Shown here one piece after another: positions 20,483 to 29,591 of a stretch of DNA of 64,000 nt (position 1 is its first letter; each line of letters opens with the position of its first letter). The stretch lies in assembly GCA_022842445.1 (NCBI GenBank), contig JALHPO010000007.1, positions 62,001 through 126,000 on the forward strand. The letters run 5' to 3'. The translations under genes were made by a program, and so were the position numbers. The stretch comes from Nitrospira sp. (GTDB lineage: Bacteria; Nitrospirota; Nitrospiria; Nitrospirales; Nitrospiraceae). Under the pieces are notes generated by a model. It was not told the origin of the DNA. It saw only the letters and a program-made list of their open reading frames with translations, and ran no database searches.

Positions 20483-20566
20483 CCCGAGCTGCGGTTTGGA
20501 GGAAGTCGGATGGTCGGTCTAGGACAGAGAACATGTCCTTGCAGTCTTCTCCAGAGGCTAGACCGG

Positions 20567-20734
20567 TTAGATCCCTAGCTCCTCCGACACCCGCACTTCC
20601 GATTCGTCGATGATCTCTTCCAGGCAGGTAAAGCAGGGAAAGGGAAATCGGTCGACCGGAACGGCGCAGACTTCGCCGACCGGAGACTCGTCCAGCGCCG
20701 GACCGCCGCATTCCTTGTGAATCAGCGTCAACAT
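20567..20734 (-). CDS. Small 55-residue four-cysteine protein
   Basis: A 55-residue protein beginning MLTLIHKECGGPAL and ending EELGI. It has four Cys: C9 (KECGG), C23 (EVCAV) and a CFTC pair at 34-37, so it may bind zinc or a small metal cluster. GAGGGG before the ATG supports translation. It lies nine bases after the alpha/beta hydrolase stop and is probably the last gene of that operon. I do not recognise a named family; it resembles loose zinc-ribbon fragments. Function unknown. Confidence 0.6.
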   Translation of the reverse strand: MLTLIHKECGGPALDESPVGEVCAVPVDRFPFPCFTCLEEIIDESEVRVSEELGI

Positions 20735-20743
20735 GTTAGCCCC

Positions 20744-21508
20744 TCATCTTTCTTCCATCACACTTCGCCGGAAGAGTTGCAGATGCTCCGGTCCGCTGAG
20801 CCGATGGTCGCCCGGCACGAGATGGAGTTCAACGGGATAGGACGGATCGTGAATCAACAGCTGCTCGACGAACCGGCTGCTGCCGACAGGCAGGATCGCG
20901 GTGTCTTGTAAACCATGGAGAATCGCTGTCCTGACCCTCCGCAGCCGATCGAAGCTGGTCTTCCATTGGGCCTCGCTTTCCACCACCCATTTCCAGGACA
21001 AGGCCCAATCTTTGTGCAACGGATCGTCGTCCCAGGGCATCCAGCCGGCCGTATGCCATTCGTGTAACCGGTCCGGCGAAATTGATTTGGCCCTGACCCC
21101 CATCATGTTGAACGCGGGAGCAATCAGGGTCAGCCGATCAACCGCACCACACTCCTGCGCCATCAACCAGCCGATCCATCCCCCAAGCGAATTGCCGACA
21201 ATGGTGATGGGGAGAGACAGCTGGCCATCCGTGAGCATCTGCAATACCAGCCGCGCATCGGCGATCCAATCAGACAGCGTGTAGTCCGTAAATGCCCCCT
21301 CGGACTCGCCGAACCCGCGCACGTCGTAGCAGCAAAATCCCCAGCCCTGCTCTTCACACCACTGCGCGAGGGCCTTGCTCTTGTTGCCCCACCGTCTGGA
21401 GAGAAAACCGGTGATGAAGAGGATCTGACGATCTTTTCCGATCGAGCGATCGCCGCGAATCAGCTTGCCGTCGGACGCTCTGAGTTCAAATGGACGATGC
21501 GCGCTCAT
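20744..21508 (-). CDS. Alpha/beta hydrolase
   Basis: A 254-residue alpha/beta hydrolase. The nucleophile elbow is GNSLGG (Ser about residue 109), the acid is probably in GLQDTAILP, and the catalytic His is in GDHRLSG near residue 235. The fold opening ILFITGFLSRRWG and YDVRGFGESEG match the serine aminopeptidase / ABHD10-like group. Its start overlaps the stop of the upstream esterase by four bases, so the two are coupled, and a 55-residue gene follows. No signal peptide, so cytoplasmic. Substrate unknown. Confidence 0.85.
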   Translation of the reverse strand: MSAHRPFELRASDGKLIRGDRSIGKDRQILFITGFLSRRWGNKSKALAQWCEEQGWGFCCYDVRGFGESEGAFTDYTLSDWIADARLVLQMLTDGQLSLPITIVGNSLGGWIGWLMAQECGAVDRLTLIAPAFNMMGVRAKSISPDRLHEWHTAGWMPWDDDPLHKDWALSWKWVVESEAQWKTSFDRLRRVRTAILHGLQDTAILPVGSSRFVEQLLIHDPSYPVELHLVPGDHRLSGPEHLQLFRRSVMEER

Positions 21509-22224
21509 GCTGTCGTGAACACCTTCGTGAGAAATCCGCTCACCTGATGGAGCACAGAATACGGAATCTCATGCCCACCATGGAAGCTATGCCATTCTAC
21601 GGCAAGACCCGATTGCGTCAGTGCGTCACGGAGGCGCTCCGCGCCGATATACGGAAGAATGTCATCCTTCGTACCATGGCTTTGGAAGACTGGCAAACTT
21701 CTCCGCTTGGTCATGAGGGGACTCCAGACAGCCTGGGCCAACAAATTCCCGGAGAGCTGCACCAGCCCGGCAAATGGATACTCGGCTTGCAAGACGACGT
21801 CGCAGGTAAGCATGGCGCCCTGTGAAAATCCCCCAATGACTGTCTTCTTGTGGTCGATCGGGAACTGCCGTGGGAGTTCCTGAAGAAATCGCAGGATACG
21901 TTCCCGCGCCAAGGCCAGGCCCTGTGGAACCTCGACAGACAGATCGCGAATGCGGCCTGCGGCGCGATCTTCCTGGATACGGGCAAAATCGATGATCCAC
22001 CAGGCGCGGGTACCGCCGAAATCCAGACTGAGCGGCAGCGGCCCTTCCGGAAAAAGCCAGCGTGTACCGTCCGGCGCATCAATCACCTCTGCAAGCGGGA
22101 CCAAATCGTCGCCCGGTGCGCCGAACCCATGGAGCAGGATCACGAGCGGGCCGTCTCCGCCACCCTCTCCATCGACACCGCCGGTCAACCGGACCTTGAG
22201 CCCGCCCACGGTCATCTCGTTCAT
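21505..22224 (-). CDS. Phospholipase/carboxylesterase family hydrolase
   Basis: A 239-residue alpha/beta hydrolase of the YpfH/carboxylesterase type. Ser is in GGFSQGAML, Asp in GTKDDILPY and His in HGGHEIPY, completing a typical triad; the opening VILLHGFGAPGDD carries the oxyanion-loop HGFG. I start at the ATG at 22224 because the sequence upstream overlaps the preceding gene's frame and does not look like protein. It lies 10 bp after the 1096-residue membrane protein gene and is coupled to the next hydrolase. Likely cytoplasmic; substrate unknown. Confidence 0.85.
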   Translation of the reverse strand: MNEMTVGGLKVRLTGGVDGEGGGDGPLVILLHGFGAPGDDLVPLAEVIDAPDGTRWLFPEGPLPLSLDFGGTRAWWIIDFARIQEDRAAGRIRDLSVEVPQGLALARERILRFLQELPRQFPIDHKKTVIGGFSQGAMLTCDVVLQAEYPFAGLVQLSGNLLAQAVWSPLMTKRRSLPVFQSHGTKDDILPYIGAERLRDALTQSGLAVEWHSFHGGHEIPYSVLHQVSGFLTKVFTTA

Positions 22225-22234
22225 CGCATCCCCG

Positions 22235-25200
22235 CTATTTGAGATACAGATATTGAAGCAACGCGACCAGCCCGTACAGCGAGGATTCGACCACCGGCTG
22301 CTGATAGAGCGGCACGAATGCGCCCCGTTCATTGGCTTCCACTTCACTGATGATGTACTGGATCTGCTTGACACGGATCTCGTGGTCCTTGCCGATGCCC
22401 AGAATCCGGATCATGTGCCGGCTGAGTCCGGCCAGCATGGCGGCTTTCGCGTTGCTGGCCGACCGATACAGCAGGACCGCGCCCAGAAGCGCCAGCAACA
22501 CATTGACCGCCCAGGAGAGCAGCAGCAGCAACGGGTAATTCCAAATATCGAAGTATTCGTTCCTGGCCGCGATCATGATCAACAGCGCGATGAAGGGATA
22601 TCGAATCAGGCGATTCACGACCTCGGTCCGCTGTGCGATCAGATCGACGACCGCCAGATACTTCAATCGCTCGAACTCGTCTTTGTGCGTCTGGCCCAAA
22701 CCATAGTCGCGCAAATACTCCTCCTGCACCTGATCGGACCAGCCTCCGGTGGAGGACGTCAGCCAACTGATCCACCGGCGACACAGCATGACAGCATCGA
22801 ACACGGCCAGATTGAGCCACACCACTACTCCCACACTGCTGATTGTCATGAACCAATCGACCCGGCAGCTCAGCGTCCCACGGCAGGGATGGATGTATTC
22901 GTCCTCGAGAACAAAGGACCCCAAGGCCCACATGGCCCCGAGATAGAACAGAAAGAACAACGCAGCCCGTGCCATCCACTGGATCGGCCGGCCCGCCTCC
23001 CGATACCACGCCCACGCCTGATCCACGGTCGTCGCCGTCTGTGTGGCCGCCGGATGGTAGACCCGTTTCAGATTCGTCCAGAATGTCCGGGGTGAGAATC
23101 CATGGAGCCGTGAAGCGTCTTTGAACCGGAACGTGTCCCCGATGGCCTCATTGTTCTTCGTCAAGTCCCTCGACCCTTTGGCCAGAAAAATCAGACAAAG
23201 CGCCACGACGAGGAACCGAAGCAATTCGCTCGGCCAGATACTGACGCCGCTCGTCCAGGAGAACGGTTCCCCTTCATCATGGCCGGCGAGCAAGGCAGCC
23301 GCGCCGCCGGACCAGACAAAGAGAGCGAACGACAGGGCAAGAAACGCGGCGATGCTCCCTACCACACGCGGATTCCTCTCCACCCAGGACCAGAGCCGCT
23401 GATTACTCCAGGCAATCACGGTCATGATGAAGAGACCGACGACCCCCGTAGCCGCCACCGCCGTATTGTCGAAACCCACTCCTTGCTTCAGCTGGCCATA
23501 CTGTTCCGTGTAGTCAAGATCCGGCCGCAGCGGATGGACCGTCCTCGTTCCTTCTTTCTCGACGACGCTCACGTCCACCGCGCCATGACGACCCACCTCG
23601 AACAACCTCGGAGACAGTGCGGCATCGTAGACACGATCGTCCGGCGTCATCGAGACATGATATCCCGTCTTACAGGTGCCCCGTGCCGCGTCTGTCCGGC
23701 TCTCAGGCGTGCAGGCCACATGGCCGACTGCCTGCAACACGGCAAAGAAGGCCGATGTTTGATAGCTGCTCCGAAACGGAGAGACATCCCGTTGTAGACC
23801 GCCATCCAATTGCAGGCCGAACGGAGAGGCGATCACCATATTGCGGGTCCATTTGTACTCGGTCGGATGGAGATGCCGGGCATCGAGATCGACCGTAAAG
23901 AAAATGGCGTGCTGGAAATAGGGCCGAAGCGCTTTGATGATGAGCAGCGCATCGTACGGATCGGTCCCCATAATCCCGATCGCTCTGGCGCCCTCTCCCT
24001 CGTCATGAATACGGGTCACAAGCGCCCGGATATAGTCGATCTGGCTGGTTCCTTCAGGACGCTCCCGTGCGGCCTCTTTGGACTGGTCGCCGACCCCCGC
24101 ATTCCTTGCCCGCGCCGCTCTCTCCCCGTCATCCCCCGGGATCTCCCCATCGAGCCCGCTGAGATAGCTGTAGCGAAAGACGTTCAGCGTAAGCGATTCA
24201 TAATCAGCCGGACGCCGGATCTGCAGATCAATGGCCTGCGCGACCGTCCGGCACCATTCTTTGACTGCTACCGGCACCAGAATGGTATTCAGGTCGCTTT
24301 CTGAAAACGTCGCGACTTTGGCACAGGCCGCGGCTCGAAACTCAATAGGCAGAGCGCGTCCGTAGAAGGAATCCCATTCGCCGATCAGGATGACCGCATC
24401 CCATCCAAGACGGACCTGCCGCCGCTCCAGTTCGGCCACCAGCGTGTTGAACAACCGGTCGTCCGATCCGACATCATAGGCCAGCCGGATGTGCGTATCA
24501 GCCAACCGGCGGTAGAATTCCTGCTCGCAGGTGTCATACGTCGCACAGGCTGTACCTTGACCGGACTCTGCCTTGATCCCGTAGGCAAGCAACCCTTTCA
24601 TCGCGGTGCTCCACGGTGAGTAGAGCTCAATCCAGCCGTCGGCATTCGGCCAAATGCTGCCCCCCTCGCGGGCGTCGGCAGAGAGTCTGCCCATCTCGTC
24701 CAGCAGCACACGCATCGCCGACGAGCTACGAGGCCCCATGATTTTCAAGGTGACTGATTTCTGTAACGATGGATTGATACTGACCGATTTACGCCCGTCA
24801 CCGGTCAGGACACAATCGCCTTGTTGTCGAGACTCCTCACAGACGAGCGCTTGGGAGAAAGAACTCAGCGTAGATACCAACCCTCGAGACAGCGCGTCAT
24901 CCGGAAACCACACGACTAAGACATCGGTTGGGCGCAGGCTCTCCTCGCCGCAGACGCGGGTTTTCCTTACCCGGTACCATTCATAGGGAAGGGCGCTCGC
25001 CGAGCCCCGGTCATCCCACTCGACAAAGGCCAGGTTGCCCTCATCCTCCGGAACATAACAAGCGACTCCCAGCGCAGTGCCGATGGCATAGCGATCGCGA
25101 ATGCGGGACTCGGCGCTTTCGACATAGGGGCCTCCGCTTGTCGTCACCAGGAGTACTGTGACGCGCGCGCCGGCCTTTGCTCGATCGGCAAGGACACGTC

Positions 25201-25525
25201 TCAGCGGACGAAGCCGCTGGGAGAGGGATCGTGTTGATCCGGTTATCGAGGTAACTGCATGAGGCTCTTTCAGACTCCGCTGGACGGCTGCAATGGGATC
25301 TTCCCAGAGCCGCGCACGGACCATGCGCTCACCGGTGGCCGCATCCATCTGGAGTCCGCCGCCGACCGGACGGGAACTGCGCAGCGGTTCCTGCACGAGC
25401 ATCACCCCGGCCACAGCCATGACGAGTGCCAGGGCTCCTGCAACTGCGATTTTTGAATCACTCTGCTTCTTAGCCATAGCCGTTGCGCTCTTCGATCGAG
25501 CGCGCCGCCACTCTACAACAGACAC
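22235..25525 (-). CDS. Large membrane protein of unknown function
   Basis: A 1096-residue protein that I do not recognise. One membrane segment lies near residues 26-44 (IAVAGALALVMAVAGVMLV), then comes a soluble region of about 640 residues, then six to seven membrane segments (about 690-1050) ending YGLVALLQYLYLK. The soluble part contains alternating strand-helix units such as DVLVVWFPDDALSRGLV and IGIMGTDPYDALLIIKAL, reminiscent of type I periplasmic-binding or receiver-like folds, but no catalytic motif. It carries paired Cys (TCEQ, CATYDTC). The start could be M17 at 25477. It leads a putative operon with two alpha/beta hydrolases and a small Cys protein. Sensor or transport roles are guesses. 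Confidence 0.75.
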   Translation of the reverse strand: MSVVEWRRARSKSATAMAKKQSDSKIAVAGALALVMAVAGVMLVQEPLRSSRPVGGGLQMDAATGERMVRARLWEDPIAAVQRSLKEPHAVTSITGSTRSLSQRLRPLRRVLADRAKAGARVTVLLVTTSGGPYVESAESRIRDRYAIGTALGVACYVPEDEGNLAFVEWDDRGSASALPYEWYRVRKTRVCGEESLRPTDVLVVWFPDDALSRGLVSTLSSFSQALVCEESRQQGDCVLTGDGRKSVSINPSLQKSVTLKIMGPRSSSAMRVLLDEMGRLSADAREGGSIWPNADGWIELYSPWSTAMKGLLAYGIKAESGQGTACATYDTCEQEFYRRLADTHIRLAYDVGSDDRLFNTLVAELERRQVRLGWDAVILIGEWDSFYGRALPIEFRAAACAKVATFSESDLNTILVPVAVKEWCRTVAQAIDLQIRRPADYESLTLNVFRYSYLSGLDGEIPGDDGERAARARNAGVGDQSKEAARERPEGTSQIDYIRALVTRIHDEGEGARAIGIMGTDPYDALLIIKALRPYFQHAIFFTVDLDARHLHPTEYKWTRNMVIASPFGLQLDGGLQRDVSPFRSSYQTSAFFAVLQAVGHVACTPESRTDAARGTCKTGYHVSMTPDDRVYDAALSPRLFEVGRHGAVDVSVVEKEGTRTVHPLRPDLDYTEQYGQLKQGVGFDNTAVAATGVVGLFIMTVIAWSNQRLWSWVERNPRVVGSIAAFLALSFALFVWSGGAAALLAGHDEGEPFSWTSGVSIWPSELLRFLVVALCLIFLAKGSRDLTKNNEAIGDTFRFKDASRLHGFSPRTFWTNLKRVYHPAATQTATTVDQAWAWYREAGRPIQWMARAALFFLFYLGAMWALGSFVLEDEYIHPCRGTLSCRVDWFMTISSVGVVVWLNLAVFDAVMLCRRWISWLTSSTGGWSDQVQEEYLRDYGLGQTHKDEFERLKYLAVVDLIAQRTEVVNRLIRYPFIALLIMIAARNEYFDIWNYPLLLLLSWAVNVLLALLGAVLLYRSASNAKAAMLAGLSRHMIRILGIGKDHEIRVKQIQYIISEVEANERGAFVPLYQQPVVESSLYGLVALLQYLYLK

Positions 25526-25697
25526 TCATAGAGAGGGAAGCTGACGGCCCGGCAAGCCGCGGGAGGACGAGATGAAATGAGAGTCTGACATGCTGAAGGA
25601 GGGATCGCTCTATGAACCCACCGCTCCGGTGAGTCGAGCGATCCCCCAGGGAGGCTACTTCAGTCAAAGCATAAAGGATGCCCGAATCAAGTAGTCC

Positions 25698-25814
25698 TTA
25701 GGACGAGCAACTGACCGCTAAATGCTTGCCCCAGTTGGGAGGTCGAGCCGCATAGGCGTCCATGTCCGGCCGGTCACTGTAGGGATTTTGCAGCAGCGTG
25801 AACAGCCGGTCGGT
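25698..25814 (-). pseudogene. selO C-terminal fragment
   Basis: The last ~38 codons of a SelO protein, ending LAVSCSS then TAA, lying 2.1 kb from the intact selO (27807). The match to the intact gene continues over about 110 bp, but many third positions differ (for example stop TAA instead of TGA) while the protein is kept, so this is the tail of a diverged second selO whose body is gone, not a fresh copy. It lies in the 580-bp gap upstream of the CsoSCA-like gene. Confidence 0.75.
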
Positions 25815-26004
25815 GCCCGGCCGAACACTGATTCGAGGTGTCCTAGACTACCAGTATCGTGTATCCTGTCGCCCTATTTAGCCTTCGTCTCCTGCCTCTG
25901 AAGTTCTTCAGAATACCTTGTGGCTGGCGTTCGATGTTGAAATGTTGAGCACCAATGTTTTCGAGACAACCGATGGATCGAAGAGGGTACTGCCCCTACG
26001 TTCT

Positions 26005-26030
26005 ATAATTTGGCTGATATTGCTATAATT
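26005..26030 (+). promoter_or_regulatory. Two TATAAT boxes upstream of the CsoSCA-like gene
   Basis: CTATAATTT occurs twice, with TATAAT at 26005-26010 and 26025-26030, in an AT-rich stretch 75-100 bp before the start of the carbonic-anhydrase-like gene. Clear -35 boxes were not found at ideal spacing, so this is a likely promoter region rather than a precise site. The rest of 25815-26004 shows nothing further. Confidence 0.4.
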
Positions 26031-26103
26031 TCATTGAGGTTGTGTGTATCAACTGACCCGTCACCTGTGCGCGTCAGGGCATTGAACACAGAAAGGCTCT
26101 TCG

Positions 26104-27201
26104 ATGGGTAATTCGAGTTTGCCCCAACCTGGCCCAGACAGTGTGACGATTCGTAACCTGCCCATACAAGAACGAATCGACTGGTTGATAGAACATGCCC
26201 ACCACTATGCCGAGGTGTACCAGAGTCCGGAGTCCTACCTGGCGCGCGAACGCTACAACGCGAAACACGACACCGGCATCATTGCGCTCAAGTGCATGGA
26301 TGGACGCCTCAATCTGTCCTTAGCCACCAACACACCGCCCGGCATTATCCAACCGATCCGCAATCTCGGTGGACGCTTTGATCTGGGGTGGCCCCACTTC
26401 GGCGAAATGCTGACAGAGCAGGTCTACAGCGTAGTCAGAAATGGTCGGCACATGCTGGTGCTCATCAATTACCACTATTCGAAAGGCGATGCACAACGCG
26501 GCTGTGCCGGCTGGGGCTACAACACCGAGGCCGCCCGTGACCATACGCTTCGGATCAAACGGCAGGTGGAGGAGGTCTTCGGCACAATCCACAGCACGGT
26601 CTATCCTCTGGTGTGCGGGTTTGAAACCGACGAAGACGCCCTGATTCTTCACGGGAGTAACCACCGTGATGTCTTGGACCTCTCAACTATTTCAGCTCAC
26701 GATCTCACTTCCCTGCCTGCCTCGTTGTCCCGGCTGTACCCGGACATGCCCGAAGAGATGCAGGAGGACCTCTTGCCGCTCATACAGGGTAACATCGCCC
26801 ATATCGAGGGAATTAGGAAAAGCGACCGCACACTCGAGATGGTGCACCACGAATGGATGATCGGTATCGGACGAGGGTTTCATTGGCTCCACATGCCGAA
26901 CCTGGCGCTGATTATCGGCCCCTACAGCCCGGAGCTGGCCGATCCGCTCAGCAAGGCCGGTGGCATCATTGCGGCCAACATGAAGACCGACAAAATCCCC
27001 GATGACGGCTTTCTGCTGTTTTCCCTGGCGCCCTACCAAGACGTGGGGGTCGACCGCGCGCGGGCCACACTCAAAAGCCGCTTCATGGCCGAGTTTGCCA
27101 CCCATGTCATCCGTTCGGACCATCCGAAACTTGCGGACAAGATCAACGTCCGCAAAGGCGTCCTGTCCTGGCACACGCGGGCCTTGGAGCTGATTACGTG
27201 A
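26104..27201 (+). CDS. CsoSCA-like (carboxysomal-type beta) carbonic anhydrase candidate
   Basis: A 365-residue cytoplasmic protein without signal peptide. It carries the beta-type zinc and dyad motif CxDxR as CMDGR (Cys64, Asp66, Arg68), then His124 and Cys134 in HYSKGDAQRGC. The His-Cys spacing of ten is unlike ordinary beta enzymes (HxxC) but close to the carboxysomal shell enzyme CsoSCA, where the pair is about eleven apart. The later segment HEWMIGIGRGFHWLHMPNLA resembles the C-terminal pseudo-domain block of CsoSCA. If correct it interconverts CO2 and bicarbonate. No shell or RubisCO genes are nearby. It could instead be an inactive or unrelated zinc enzyme. Confidence 0.6.
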   Translation: MGNSSLPQPGPDSVTIRNLPIQERIDWLIEHAHHYAEVYQSPESYLARERYNAKHDTGIIALKCMDGRLNLSLATNTPPGIIQPIRNLGGRFDLGWPHFGEMLTEQVYSVVRNGRHMLVLINYHYSKGDAQRGCAGWGYNTEAARDHTLRIKRQVEEVFGTIHSTVYPLVCGFETDEDALILHGSNHRDVLDLSTISAHDLTSLPASLSRLYPDMPEEMQEDLLPLIQGNIAHIEGIRKSDRTLEMVHHEWMIGIGRGFHWLHMPNLALIIGPYSPELADPLSKAGGIIAANMKTDKIPDDGFLLFSLAPYQDVGVDRARATLKSRFMAEFATHVIRSDHPKLADKINVRKGVLSWHTRALELIT

Positions 27202-27303
27202 GCACAGGACTCCCTGGTTGAGGGTTTGACCAACTCGTGCAGACATGGGGAGAAGCGACGTGATTTCAAGACACACAACAAGTCACCATAACCGGAGCGG
27301 TCA

Positions 27304-27570
27304 ATGATACACAAAGATTCCTGGTCTTGGTCTCGCCGGACATTTATGAAATACTCTGTCGCTGGGGCCCTGCTCGCAGGCTGCAAGTTGTTGTGGCCAT
27401 CGGTCGCGCAGGCTGGCAGCCTTCCCACCACAACCCAACGCTCAGGCCACGAAGTCATTCACGATGTTGAGACGGATCCATTTGGTGTGGCGGGACTAGG
27501 AGAGAGTGGCGTGAGGAAATCACGCCTCGGATTCGAACTCTGTCCTGGCCGTAGTGAACCCAGGAGCTAA
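27304..27570 (+). CDS. Short Tat-signal protein, possibly truncated
   Basis: An 88-residue frame starting MIHKDSWSWSRRTFMKYSVA: a twin-arginine motif SRRTFMK, a hydrophobic core and an AQA cleavage site near residue 37. GGAGCGG before the ATG supports translation. The 50 residues after the signal have no recognisable domain and end in Arg/Ser-rich sequence, so this is probably the start of an exported cofactor protein cut by rearrangement. The following 27571-27806 is degenerate with no gene seen. It lies 100 bp after the CsoSCA-like gene. Confidence 0.45.
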   Translation: MIHKDSWSWSRRTFMKYSVAGALLAGCKLLWPSVAQAGSLPTTTQRSGHEVIHDVETDPFGVAGLGESGVRKSRLGFELCPGRSEPRS

Positions 27571-27806
27571 CGCAGACCTCCCCAAGTCTGCCCCTAGCTC
27601 TCCAGTAACGTCTGCTCAACTGCGGCCTGCAGCCATATCATCCGCAATGCAGTGCCGAGCCGTGTTGCGAGTTCGGCTCTCGCTCTTACCGCGCTATGCA
27701 GGGACCTCGACCTTGAGCATAGCCTGGCAGTGACTCCGCGCAACACCACCTGGCGAAGGACTAGCGTTTTGAGCCGTCACGCCCTCTGGTGGTTTATCAA
27801 GCTGAT

Positions 27807-29282
27807 TCAGGATGAACAGCTGACGGCAAGATGTTTTCCCCAGTTGGGAGGTCGAACCGCATAGGCCTCCATGCCCGGCTGGTCACTGTAGGGATTTTGC
27901 AGCAGCGTGAACAGCCGGTCGATTTCCGAAAAGTCCTTCTGCTGAGCCTTTTCAATAGCCGCCTGGGCGAGGTAATTGCGAAGCACGTACTTTGGATTCA
28001 CCCGGTTCATCCGCTCACGCCGCTCGGCATCCTGGCTATGTTCGCTGCGCAGCCGATCCCGATACCGAACGGCCCAATCGTCGAACCGCTCGCGGTTCAC
28101 AAAATGCTCGCGCAACGTGTCGTTAGCCGCGCCTGTTGCCGATGAGAACGAACCGAGTTCACGAAACAGGATCGTGTAATCCGCATGGCTCTCTTGGAGA
28201 AGGCCCAGCAGATCGCGGATGAGCCTGTCGTCTTCCGTCCGTTCTTCCTGCAACCCCAGTTTGCGCCTCATGAGCCGGAGATACTCCCGATCGAACAGCG
28301 GCTGATAACTCTCTAAGACCGCCTTCAACGCGTCTTTCTCCACCAGGGGCAATAGGGCTTGCGCCAAGCAGCTCAGGTTCCACAATCCGATGTACGGCTG
28401 TTGATTGAATGCGTAGCGGCCGTTATGGTCGGAGTGGTTGCAAATAAAGCCGGCATCGTAATCATCCATAAAGCCGAACGGCCCATAGTCCAGCGTGAGG
28501 CCGAGGATCGACATATTGTCGGTATTCATGACGCCGTGCGCCCACCCGACGGCCTGCCACTGAGCGATCAACCTCGCCGTCCGCTCCATGACTTCTGAAA
28601 AGAAGCGGGCATGCTTATCGGCTGCGTCTTTGAGGTGAGCATACTGCTGCTCGATCACGTAGTCCGCGAGCCTGCGCAGTTGCTCATGCTGCTTGCGGTA
28701 ATAAAAAATCTCGAAGGTGCCGAACCGGACGTGGGACGGCGCCATACGAACCAGCGTCGCGCCGGTTTCGACCTGTTCGCGATACACCTTGTGGTCGCTC
28801 CCGACAATGCAGAGCGCGCGCGTCGTGGGAATGCCAAGACCGTGCATGGCTTCGCAACAGAGATATTCACGGACCGTTGAGCGCAAGACAGCCCGGCCAT
28901 CGCCGTCACGCGAAAACGGCGTGAGGCCCCCGCCCTTCAGATGCAGATCCCACCGTCCTCCCCGTTCGTTCGTGGCTTCCCCTAGCAGGATGGCCCGCCC
29001 GTCGCCGAGCTGCGGCACATAGACGCCGAACTGATGCCCGGAATACAACATGGCCAGCGGCTCCATGCCGGGCGCCAGCATGCTCCCACCGAAAAGCTGA
29101 GCAAACTCCGGACGGGCCGCTTCTGCGGGATCGAGGCTGATCAGCGCCGCTGCTTCAGGGTTCGCATGAACGAGGTATGGGGCCGCCTGAAACGGCGTCG
29201 GGTTGAGTTTGGCATAGAAAGCCTCAGGCAGACGGGCATAGGTATTGTCGAAGACAAGCGTTTCCAAGGAGCGTCGTGTCAT
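27807..29282 (-). CDS. selO: SelO/YdiU protein adenylyltransferase (AMPylase)
   Basis: A 491-residue pseudokinase-fold protein from the ATG at 29282 (an upstream GTG at 29297 is an alternative). Family blocks include MLYSGHQFGVYVPQLGDGRA, GGRWDLHLKGGGLTPFSRDG, WAHGVMNTDNMSILGLTLD (the HGxxNxDN active-site loop) and DYGPFGFMDDYDAGF. SelO transfers AMP to Ser, Thr or Tyr of proteins in redox stress. It ends in SCSS, so it has Ser in place of the C-terminal selenocysteine found in some members. Broken relatives of the same gene lie at 25698, 33050 and 43400, implying repeated rearrangement at this locus. It stands alone. Confidence 0.95.
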   Translation of the reverse strand: MTRRSLETLVFDNTYARLPEAFYAKLNPTPFQAAPYLVHANPEAAALISLDPAEAARPEFAQLFGGSMLAPGMEPLAMLYSGHQFGVYVPQLGDGRAILLGEATNERGGRWDLHLKGGGLTPFSRDGDGRAVLRSTVREYLCCEAMHGLGIPTTRALCIVGSDHKVYREQVETGATLVRMAPSHVRFGTFEIFYYRKQHEQLRRLADYVIEQQYAHLKDAADKHARFFSEVMERTARLIAQWQAVGWAHGVMNTDNMSILGLTLDYGPFGFMDDYDAGFICNHSDHNGRYAFNQQPYIGLWNLSCLAQALLPLVEKDALKAVLESYQPLFDREYLRLMRRKLGLQEERTEDDRLIRDLLGLLQESHADYTILFRELGSFSSATGAANDTLREHFVNRERFDDWAVRYRDRLRSEHSQDAERRERMNRVNPKYVLRNYLAQAAIEKAQQKDFSEIDRLFTLLQNPYSDQPGMEAYAVRPPNWGKHLAVSCSS

Positions 29283-29512
29283 GGTTCTGTGTACCACGGG
29301 CGTCTCGCTTTTTGCTATCGGTGGGCCGACCTTTTGATCACGGCGATGCGAGTTTCACCAAACGAGCACTCGCCGATTAATAACTGGTGTGCCTTCCGCA
29401 TTCTTGGAATAACCTAACCCACCCTCAATAAGATCTGGCCCGGTGCTTTCTGACGCGCCAGGCCTATCCCAAATCATTCCTTTTATAAATACGATTACAC
29501 TCCATTATCTAT

Positions 29513-29540
29513 TTGTCTATGGAGCATTTGTACTTATAGA
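29513..29540 (+). promoter_or_regulatory. Possible sigma-70 promoter for the small secreted protein
   Basis: TTGTCT at 29513-29518 and TATAGA at 29535-29540 with a 16-base spacer, in an AT-rich patch 50 bp before the AGGAGG ribosome site of the gene at 29592. The 310-bp divergent gap 29283-29591 contains nothing else that I recognise. Confidence 0.35.
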
Positions 29541-29591
29541 GTCGTGAGCACGTGGCCACGCTGTTCATCTGGCAACCATAAGGAGGACGTC

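Noticed and set aside
21950..23095. 381-codon plus-strand frame
   Set aside because: Antisense across an esterase and the 1096-residue protein; low-complexity Pro/Arg sequence.
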